The position numbers and the translations under genes were made by a program. The notes beneath the pieces were generated by a model that was given only the letters and a program-made list of their open reading frames with translations, had not been told where the DNA came from and searched no databases. From contig CAAFXO010000025.1 in the NCBI GenBank assembly GCA_900766975.1, positions 1 to 23,943 on the forward strand: a DNA stretch of 23,943 nt. Direction: 5' to 3'. Shown in pieces: positions 1-10,300 of the stretch (position 1 is its first letter; every line of letters starts with the position of its first letter). Source of the stretch: Bacteroidales bacterium. Lineage in GTDB: Bacteria > Bacteroidota > Bacteroidia > Bacteroidales > Muribaculaceae.

Positions 1-1107
1 CTGCTTTCTTCGATGGCTATCGCTACTGCCGTCGCAGTCTTGACTATGGTCCATATCCCCCAGAAGGTGCGTTGGGAGCCCTTCTCTCGAGCTCGTTGGA
101 TTCTTGTCGTCACCTTCTCAATCCTTGCTATCTCCGGCCTCTTCAAGATCGACAGCTCGACGCCCCATCTGCTCACCACCGTGACCCTCAGTGTCGCCTC
201 TTACCAGGCTCTCCTCTTCACCCATACCGCCTCGATAATGCTGACTCGCAGCAAGTCATTCCGCAATACTCTCGTGGCTCTCCTGCTGATCACCTTTGTC
301 ACTCTCCTGCTTTTCGTCACCAAGCTTTATCTTCCCGCCATCTATCCCTTCGTTTGGTGGGCGGCGGCTTTAGCTTATGGTGTCCAATTGGTTATCCATA
401 CCATCACCTTCAGGTGTCAAGTCAAAGAGACAACCGTCGAACTCGAAGATTATTATGATGACGATGTCGAATATCATCTCAGACCGATCAAGAAATTTTA
501 TTACAGCGCCTTAGGCATCGGTGTGTTTGCCGCTATCGCCGCCTTGGCGCCATTGCATCATTGGGGTTACAACGCCTTTGTGATAATCTATACCTTATAT
601 TATGTGTATGTGGTGGTAGCGATGATGAACTATTGCATCGATGGCGACTTTTTCTTGGTTCCTGCCGAAGATCTGTCGCAAGCCGGTTCGGGACTGAACA
701 TATCATTACAGACAATGATGGACTCGATGTCCGACGGTGACAGCGCAGAGAATAGCGTGGTGGGGGTGAAAATTACGCAAGGACTTTTAGAAAAGGCGCT
801 CGAAGAGTGGGTGGAGCGAAGAGAATTTACCAAGGTCGATGTCAACACCGACGAAGTGGCGAAGCAGCTCTGTGTGACACGCAGGCAGCTTGCCGCCTAT
901 TTCAAGAGTGTGCATAACACAACCTTCCGTTCCTGGCGACAGCAGTTGCGACTCGAATATGCACGTCGACTTATCCGGGAGTGTCCTGACTTGCAGATGT
1001 CACACCTTCACGAGCAGGTAGGATTTAACGACCGCAGCAACTTCTACAACGCCTTCCGCCGATACACCGGCAAGACACCCCAAGAATACAAACAAAATCC
1101 GGAATAA
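1..1107 (+). CDS. Membrane-anchored AraC-family transcriptional regulator (5' end outside window)
   Basis: The reading frame is open to the left edge. The first ATG is at 13, but the four codons before it are also sense, so the true start may lie upstream. The visible 364 residues begin with about six hydrophobic segments (roughly residues 28-45, 52-74, 84-106, 110-130, 164-181, 186-206), then an acidic linker, then a C-terminal AraC-type double helix-turn-helix (about 272-362) with the typical second-helix pattern GFNDRSNFYNAFRRYTGKTP. Such proteins are known in Bacteroidota as membrane-tethered AraC regulators; the signal they sense is usually unknown. The gene lies 215 bp upstream of the giant secreted-protein gene on the same strand, so it may control that gene, but this is inferred from position only. 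Confidence is high for the DNA-binding domain and low for the target. Confidence 0.88.
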   Translation: MLSSMAIATAVAVLTMVHIPQKVRWEPFSRARWILVVTFSILAISGLFKIDSSTPHLLTTVTLSVASYQALLFTHTASIMLTRSKSFRNTLVALLLITFVTLLLFVTKLYLPAIYPFVWWAAALAYGVQLVIHTITFRCQVKETTVELEDYYDDDVEYHLRPIKKFYYSALGIGVFAAIAALAPLHHWGYNAFVIIYTLYYVYVVVAMMNYCIDGDFFLVPAEDLSQAGSGLNISLQTMMDSMSDGDSAENSVVGVKITQGLLEKALEEWVERREFTKVDVNTDEVAKQLCVTRRQLAAYFKSVHNTTFRSWRQQLRLEYARRLIRECPDLQMSHLHEQVGFNDRSNFYNAFRRYTGKTPQEYKQNPE

Positions 1108-1110
1108 ACC

Positions 1111-1128
1111 TTTAGAGCGCGCTCTTAA
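1111..1128. repeat. Dispersed AGAGCGCG repeat, copy 1 (palindromic form)
   Basis: AGAGCGCGCTCT at 1114-1125 is a perfect 12-bp palindrome flanked by TTT and TAA, four bases after the stop codon of the AraC-type gene (sequence TTTAGAGCGCGCTCTTAA). It is one of eight related sites in this window, all in non-coding DNA at gene boundaries. Confidence 0.7.
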
Positions 1129-1275
1129 TTCTTGTTGTTTTTTGTTGATTTTCTGTTGTTTTTTGTGTAAATCATGAAATACAACAAGAAAAATAACTTC
1201 CCTTGCGGGGGGATGGTGTAATATTGCACACTGAAGCATAAAGTGTATAATTTTTTACAAAAATGCTTCAGTGTG
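1129..1275 (+). promoter_or_regulatory. Regulatory region of the giant gene with two inverted repeats
   Basis: Two inverted repeats are visible. TTCTTGTTGT (1129-1138) pairs with ACAACAAGAA (1181-1190). A 13-bp pair has arms at 1227-1239 and 1263-1275 (core CACACTGAAGCA / TGCTTCAGTGTG) around a 23-nt A/T-rich spacer. TGTTGTTTTTTGT occurs twice (1133-1145, 1154-1166). No perfect TAnnTTTG element was found; TAATATTG at 1219-1226 is the nearest match, with one mismatch. The second pair could be an operator or an mRNA hairpin 48 nt upstream of the chosen start. Its role is inferred from position. Confidence 0.45.
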
Positions 1276-1322
1276 TTAATTTTTATTCAAAACCATCAAT
1301 ATTAACCAAAAACAAAAACAAC

Positions 1323-4300
1323 ATGAATTACAAACTTCTACCTAAGGAGCATCCGCCACGGATGGTGGATGTCTTGCGCCCGCCGACGCGCCAACGCCAG
1401 CGGGGAGCATTCTCAGTGGTATTGAAGTCGATGCTGTTACTGCTGTTGGCATTTGTGTCGCAACAGTCTTATGCGGCATTTGACTTTGAAACTACGTCGT
1501 ATCATATTATGGCCTGGCAACCGACTGTCGAGAAGCCGAACATGCAGATCGCTCTCTGCTTCTATGACACCAATGGCTTGGACTCCTTCTTCTTGCATGA
1601 TGCAACTGAAGGCGACATCGAGGGCCCGGCTGTATATGTCGATGGTAAATATATCTGCTCGCCCCATTGGGAGCTCTCTTGGCCGGGCCACAACAACACC
1701 GGTGACAGTGATGGCCTTGAAGATCAGAGAGGTAACAATGGCTGGTGGGGAAGTACTTATACCAAAGTAATTGATGGTGTGACCTACACCGTCAAATTTT
1801 GGGACCCCGGAAAGAACAACGGCAGATTTTATGTTACAATGCACGTCTTCATCGACAAGTTTAGAGTTGACCATCAGTACACGGTTACCGTTAAGGGTTA
1901 TTGGAAGACTAATAACTCAGGCACTAAATTAGTATCCCGTGACTTCAAGTTTAACTCGATTCCCAATCCATTCAAGGAAGACACATTCAGTACTGCATTT
2001 TCAGACTATCAAACAGCTCTTCTTAATGGTAGTCTGAATACATCTTACAAGAATCGTGTGTCGGTATCTCACGAATATCCCGGCAATTTGGTGGATGGTG
2101 AGTATCAATATGTTGATCCCTCCAACTTCAGCAATAGCGTAGAATATAATAAGGGTACTGCTGAAGTAAAAGATATGGCATATAAGGTGGACACTTCTTG
2201 TCCCAACTATGGTCCGCATAAAGTATATCTGCAGCACTCGATTTATGTGCCGGCAGGCACATATCCGGAAGCCACAGTATGGAGTGGCCATGAAATCGAT
2301 CTTCAGGACTTCATGCGTGCTGAGGATTTCTATGCCTCTACCGATAAATGGAAGAAACAGGTGACACTGAATTGGGGCATTTCCAATTTGGAAAACCAAT
2401 TCACCACCGGATCATTTTCACTCTACCGTACTCCGGTAGATGACCCCGATGCCAAGGTGCTCGTGGCTGACAAAGTGCTCACGTCTACGCGTAAATATGT
2501 AGATGATGTGCCGGAGTATGACAAAAAATATAGGTATGAAATTGCGTTCATGCCTAAGGATATACCGGATGGAGTGCGCATCGAACGACTCGTGCAGAGT
2601 CTCGACACAGTTATAAAACGAGAGTTCAGAATCACGGTCGATACTATAGTAGAGGGTGAAACCTCTATCAAATTGTCATGGCAGACTGAGCCTTACAAGG
2701 GCTCACTCCCCTTCTCCTATAATATTATGAGGTATAGCACCGAAAGCGGTGAATGGGAGCAAGTGGGCACCAAGTCTCTTACCACTCAGAATGATATCAA
2801 GTTCAGTCACACTGACACCCAAGATCTTTCTAGATGTTCCAGCTATAGCTACAAGATCCAGGCAACACTCTTCGATGGCTTCCTTGCCTCGTCCGACTCT
2901 ACGAAACGGGTGCAACTTGCGGGACTATCGAAAGTCTCAAGTGTCACCACATCGAAAGGTGACTATCAGGGTATGGTGAAAGTATCGTGGGAGGCAAAGC
3001 AAATAGACTCTAATCCTACGAAGTATGAACTATTCCGCCGTGTGAAGGGTACTGAAAACTGGGCCTCGATCTATAAGGTATCAGGCACCAATACCTACTA
3101 TAACTACGAAGACAACACTGCCCAACCGGGTCTTTACTACGACTATAAAGTTGTGTCAACAGCCTCTTGCGGTACAAACGAATCTTCAGTTTACGAAACC
3201 GATGAGGGCTTCTGTCGTGCCACCGGTATTGTATCGGGTCGTATCACCTACGGCACCGGTACGGCTGTGAAAGATGCGCGCGTTACTCTTCTCAAGAATA
3301 GTGAAAATGAGAGCGATGCTTCGCAATTCTATGCCGTAAGCACCTCAGGGGCAGGCGATGGTCTTTTCCTCGATCTCAACGGCAAGACACTGAACGAAAA
3401 ATTCAATAACAAGGACTTCTCCGTTCAGATGTTAGTGCGCCCCAACGACGAGCAGAGCGGCTCTTCGCCAATGTTCTTTGACCTTGGCAACCAACTCAGC
3501 CTGAGCCTTGGCGAACTCACCGAGCAGGGCTACAAGGTGGTATTGTCACAGGGTGACAAGAGCGAAGTTACCGACATTACACTCCCTGCAAGAGAATATA
3601 CCTCTCTGACTCTGAGTGTAAGCAAAAACAACAAGGCGCTGATCACGGCGATCAATAAACTTGACTCCGTAAGAGTCTCGAAAGAGATCACCCTGTCAGC
3701 CATCAACTTCAGCGAGAGTGCCAAGAGCGGTATCTGTATGGGTGGTAGCTACACCTTAAACACAGACCATGCATTCAGCGGCTATATCGACGAAATGCGT
3801 GTATATAGCGGCAAGGCACTCACCAATGCCGAAATCTTGAAGAACTACAACCGCATGCTTGCCGGCACCGAAGATGGCCTCTATGCTTACTGGCCTGTGG
3901 ATGAGGGTATCAACAACCAGACCTATGCCTACGACTATTCGAAGACGAGCGGTGTGGCCAACGGCAATCATGCCCGCTTCGGCGTTGTGAAGACCGATAT
4001 CACCAACAGTGTAGTGCCTGAAAGCACACAGCTTTCACTCTTCTCTTACACCGATGAGCAGGGTAACTTCGTGATCCGCGGCGTGCCATTCTCCGGCGAC
4101 GGTACCAACTACATGGTAGTGCCCACACTCGGCATCCATGAGTTCTCACCGCAATACTCGACTCGATATGTAAGTTCTTCATCGCTCGTGCATAGTGGTG
4201 TCGACTTCAGCGACGTCTCTTCATTCCCCGTGTCGGGTTATGTGATCTATGACAACACCGACTATCCGGTGGAGGGATGTAACTTCTATATCGATGGCAA

Positions 4301-7300
4301 CATCTGCAGCAAGGATGGCAAGCTCGTCACCTCCGCAGCCGATGGTACATTTACCATCAGCGTGCCTATCGGAGATCACTTCATCGAGGTGAAAAAAGAT
4401 GGTCACGTTTTCGCTTCCAACGGTCGCTATCCTGCCGATTCCAACGAGACCGGAGAAAGAGTGACATTCGAAAAGGCAGTGAAGAACCTTGAGTTCGTCG
4501 ACCAGACACTGGTGAACTTCTCCGGTCGTGTGGTAGGTGGCAGCACCGAGGGTGAAAAGCCTCTTGGATTCGGACAGAGTGAGAACAACATCGGTATCAC
4601 CGAGATCACCCTGACGCCCAACAACAGCAAATATCGTCTCAACGTAGTCAAGAAGCTGAATGGCACGACCTACAGCTACGAAGACAACACTGAGACACTC
4701 CCGGTAAAATCAGCCTCTCAAGCCATCAACAGCCGTTCTTGGCGCGGTGCTAATGATTTCAATGCAAGAATCTATGTACAGACTGACTCACTCACCGGCG
4801 AGTTCTCTGCCATGATACCTCCATTGAGCTACAAACTCGAATCGATGATTGTAAAAGCTAACGGTAAGAGCGTTGGCGATCCTACATCTGTCGATATGTC
4901 TAACGCTATGGTACAATACAAAGATTCGATAGAGCATGACAATGGCTGGGTTGAAAGTTATAATTACAATTACGGATTGAAGCATGCTTACCATAGTGAG
5001 CCTTCATTCATAGTGACCCAAGCAGATAAGGTCGACGGATCATTCGGTATCGACACCTATTCTATTTCCGATGCAGAGGGCACTATCGACATCAACGACA
5101 TCTACTCTGTAGCAGCAGATGGCACTGTAACATATAAATATGGTGGCGCCGTCTATGAGTCATTGAGCAGTTACATATTCGACATCGAAGCATTTGAGGA
5201 ATATGTCAACGAAGATGTTAAGGGGAGTCCGGTGAAATACCATGTTCCTCTGAAAGATCTTGAAGTGACTATAGCCAACGAACTCTCAGCCGAGCAGCTC
5301 GTCTATGCTATCGACAACAACGTCGGGAAGCCTGCCGGCACGCTCGTGGAGATGACCAACAATACACTTATGCTCGACTCAATCGGTAAGGCAAGATATG
5401 TATGGAAGGCAGGTCTGCCCAACATCACACCCCCTTACACTCGCACCATCTCTATGTATTACGACATCGAGGGTCGCACCTACGAATGGAGCAAGAATGG
5501 CATGCCCTGCATCGTATTGGGTGCTATGCCTACCGGCAATAACTTCGTAACAGCCGGCCCCGATATGCTGGATATGATCCTTCGTGACCCACCGGGCACA
5601 CTCTCAAGTGCTGAATGGACATCAGGTACGATAACTTCACGTTCAAAGCTTAGTGGCAATGTGACAGACTCTGAAACAGACATTATAGCTCACCTGTCAT
5701 TTGGCCCGGAGATTACTACTGAAACCGGTTTCGGCGTATCTGTAGAGCAAGAATCCAAGGTTGTGGCAGAATTGGATTTGGGTACCAAAATTACCAAAAA
5801 CATCGAAAGTGCCAACACCTGGAGTCAGCAGATTAGTGCCATTAAGACCATCGCCACATCGGGCGAACCGGAATATGTGGGCGCTAATGGTGACGTATTT
5901 GTCGGAACATCCAACAACTTGGTTTTCGGTAAGGCTCGTGAAGTAAACTTCCATCGCGTGAATGCTTCAAGCGATGAAGTGTCGCTCGACTTGGCGGATA
6001 TCATGACCACAGGTATTGAATATAAGACAGCCTTTGCTTATACCGCTTACTATATCGAGAATACTCTGATCCCGAACCTCCGCGCACTCCGCGACAATCA
6101 CCTTCAGACTGTTACGAGCGTCGACGGTCAGGATAATCCCGGCAATAATCCGATTTATCTCACCACTCTGTCGCGCGATGATAAGCGATTTGGCAGCAAC
6201 AACCACGACACTAAAGTGTGGGGAGATCAAGCCTCCGCAGGACCCTCTTCCGATGGACCCTCTTACCGCATGATCGTGCCTAAAGATGAAACCAAATGCT
6301 ACGAAGACTCCGTGCTCTGGTGTAATACTCAGATCGAAAACTGGGAACACTACCTCCGCCTTAACGAGCAGGAGAAGGTAGATGCTCACCGGAAGAAAGA
6401 GCACACTCTGAAAGAGAATGTATCTTTCGACTCCGGTTCGTCTGTTACTCACACATACGAGCAGGAGGAATCCAATGGCACTACCTACGATTGCACTTTA
6501 GTAGCTTGTGCTCATGTCGGTGCCCAAACCGGTTATCAATGGAATAAAGTCGGTCTTGTCGGTCATGTCGAGACCGTATCCGGCGGTGGTAGCCACAATG
6601 CCAATGAAGAGGTGGAGACCAAACTCTCATCCTTCTCATACACTCTGCAAGAGGAGGGGGATGATGATGCTCTCTCGGTAGACATCTATAACTATGGTGC
6701 ATACGCCCCGATCTTCCGTACGATCGCCGGTCAGACTTCAGGCCCGTATGAGGGTGAAGTAAGAACCAAGTATCTCGACCGCGAAGAGGTGATCATGGAG
6801 GCTACTATGCAGATCGAAGTGCCCGACATCGACGTCGTCGAGCCTTTGGTGGTAAATGTGCCGACCGGTCAACCTGCCAACTTCCGTCTGATGCTCTCCA
6901 ATAAGTCGGAGATCGACGAAGATGTATATTACAAGCTCTTGATGATCGACGAAAGCAATCCGCATGGTGCGAATATTTCGATCGATGGTCATCCCCTCAC
7001 CGACAATCGTGTCATCAAGATCCCGGGCGGTCAGACTATAGAGAAGGCTCTCCAACTCACTCAGACCAACCTCGGTGTGCTCGATTACGACAGCATCGGT
7101 ATCGTGCTCGCTTCGCAGTCACAATATGACCCGACAAGTATCTGGGAACAGATCGCCGATACCGTCTACATCTCGGCGAAGTTCGTTCCTTCTTCTTCGG
7201 CTGTGACCATGAAGCTCGATCACACCACTCTCAATACTCTGCTCGGCAACGATGCTGAACTCAATATCTCATTCAGCCAGTTCGACCGAAACTATAACAA

Positions 7301-10300
7301 CCTCAAGGCATTCCGCCTCCAATACCTCAAACAGGGAGACCTCAGCTGGACTACTTTCCACGAGTATGTGCTTCGCGATGAAGACAAGACCCAAAACAAT
7401 GAGTACTTGCCTGAATCCGCTACTGTAAATTATAAGTTTGTCATGAAGGATTATGCTGATGGCAATTATACCTTCCGCGTTCTCTCAGTGGCTACTTACG
7501 GTAATGAAGAGGTTTACAACCAGAGTGAAGAGATCGCCGTAATCAAGGATATGGCACGTCCGCAACCTCTCGGAGTGCCGCAGCCGACCGACGGTATCCT
7601 CAATGCCGGCGAGGAGATCAGCATCCAATATAATGAGAATATCCAGAAGGGTATGCTCACTAATATGGCTAACTTCCGTGTTACCGGTGTGCTCAATGGT
7701 GCTACCGTGCAGCATGACGTGGCTCTCGACATGGCTTCAGATGACAGTTCTGCCGCTACTGAGGCCGACATCATGCTCAGCAACCACGACTTCAGCATCG
7801 ACGCTTGGATCAACGTTACCGGCGAGGGTACTATCCTTTCTCACGGCAACGGCACGAAGAAGCTGGAGATCGGTACTGACGCTCAGGGTCACCTCACCAT
7901 GGGCATCGGTGGCAATACTTACACTTCGACCGGCGTTATGCCCAAGAATAAGTGGATCTATCTGACCACCAGCTATAAGGCGGGTGCAGAGCCTCTGCTC
8001 AATGCCGCATACGCTTACGACAGCACCACAGTCACCCTCTTCGATGACACTCCTGCCAACGCTTACGAGGGTCTCGGCCGACTCTCCATCGGCAGCGCCA
8101 ACGCTACAGGTGCTATCCATGAGCTCACTCTCTGGGATGAGGCTCACGACCTCGTGACTGCTCTGCTCAATAAGTCGCAAAGCAAGCGTCCTTCCACTCC
8201 TCACCTCATCGGTTACTGGAAGATGAATGAGGGTGAAGGCACCGTAATCACCGACTATGCTCGCAATCGTCACATGAAGATGGCGGCTGAGACTTGGAAG
8301 ATCGACAATGAGAATAAGGCTATCGACCTCGATGGCACTTCTCACCTCGACATCAAGACCGCTTCCGTCGCTCCTCTGGCCTCTGACAACTGCGCTATCG
8401 AGCTCTGGATGCGTGCCGGCGAACAGTCGGGTGCCGCTGAAGTCTTCCATAGCGGCGAAGTAGAACTCTGGATCGACTCCGAAGGCAAGCTGCAACTCTC
8501 TTCACTCGGCGTGGATTATGCCGCAGGCTCTGAGTCTATCCTTGACAATGCTTGGCACCATGTGGCTCTCAACGTGCTCCGCACAGGCCATGTCTCGGTT
8601 TATGTCGATGGCAAGCGCACTCTCTATACCGCCGCATCGAACATCGGTCAGACCGGCTCAGATCGCCTCATCATCGGCGCTCGCCGCTCTAATGGCTCTG
8701 AGACTATGTATTCTTACGACCGTATGCTCAAGGGCTCGATCGATGAAGTACGACTCTGGAACGCTACTCTTTCTGCAGACCTGATCAAGGAGCGTCGCAA
8801 GACAAGACTTTCAGGCGATGAGGGTGGTTTGGTGGCTTACTACCCGTTCGAAACCAAGGTGCTCGGCAGTGAGAATCAGATCGTAACCGAAGGCTCTGCC
8901 AAGGACCTCATGAATGAAGAGAATATCGCCATCTATGAGTCAGCTCATGGCTTTACTTACACCGACGAGTCTCCCGCTTTGCGCGCTTCGCAGACCGAGA
9001 CTAATGTTAACTTCACGTTCACCGCAAGTGACGATAAGGTGGTGATCAATATCGTAGAGCCTGCCGCCGACATCGAAGGCTGCACTCTCCACTTCACTGC
9101 TCAGTCTGTACAAGACCTCAATGGCAACCGCTCTCTGCCCGTAAGCTGGAGCGCATTTGTCAACTGCAATGAACTCACTTGGGATAACTCATCCATCAGC
9201 ATCAGCAAGCATGTCGATGAGACGGGTTATGTAGATGCTTCGTTTACCAACAATGGCGGTACGCAGCAGATCTGGACCCTCAGCAACATCCCCGCTTGGC
9301 TCTCTGCCGACATCGAAGAGGGTGTCGCTGAACCGCTCACCACGACTACAATCCGATTCGATGTGGCTCCCGGTGTGGCTATCGGCACTTACGAGGAGAC
9401 TCTCTATCTCACCGGCAATGATGACCTGATGTCTCCGCTCACCGTGAGACTTGTTGTCACCGGCGACGTGCCTACTTGGAGCGTTAATCCCGCCGACTTC
9501 GAGTGCTCGATGAACCTCGTCGGCACACTCTCGATACTCGGCGAGCCGACCAACGATCCTGAAGATTTGGTGGCTGTATTCATCGATGGTGAATGTCGTG
9601 GCGTTACAAAGCCTGTATATAGCTCTCGCTATGACAATTACTTCGTGATGCTCGATATCTATGGCAACTTTGAAGATGCAGGCAAGCCTGTAGTATTCTA
9701 TGCTTACGATTACAGCACCGGCACCAAGTATCCCGACCTCTCTACTTCGCAAGAGATAACATTCCGCGACAATCAGGTATATGGCAACTTCGCCTCGCCG
9801 ATTCTGCTGAATGCTATCGATCTGATCGAACAGACTCGAGACCTCGTGCAGGGTTGGAACTGGGTATCATTCTATGTTCACGCCGAGGATATGGGTGTCG
9901 ATAAGATCTTCAGCCCTGTTGCCGCCAACACCGATATCGTCAAGAACCAATCTGAGTTCGTAACGATGGAAGATGGCGTGGTATTCGGCAAACCGTTCGA
10001 AGTCAACAACCATTCGATGTATCAAGTTCGTATGACCAATCCGCAGACTCTGAACGTGATCGGTAAGCGCCTCACCACCGAGCAGCGCACTATCACCCTG
10101 CAGCCCGGCTGGAACTGGATCGCTTACAACTCGATGCAGAAGGTAAGTCTCGGCGATGCCCTCGCCGGTATGAACCCGCAGAATGGCGACCTGATCAAGG
10201 CTCAACGCGGTTTCGCTATGTATGATGGATATGAATGGAATGGCTCGCTCAAGGCGCTTACTCCCGGTCAGGGGTATATGCTCCAGAGCACCACTACCGA

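Noticed and set aside
1263..1322. Upstream ATG extending the giant protein by 20 residues
   Set aside because: The ATG lies inside an inverted-repeat arm, the added residues are polar and precede an already long signal-peptide N-region, and the ATG at 1323 has a better leader.
5967..6452. 161-codon antisense frame within the giant gene
   Set aside because: It is a shadow of biased codon use in the coding strand with no signal, motif or promoter; the same holds for other long antisense frames in the window such as 7737-8495 and 21035-21670.
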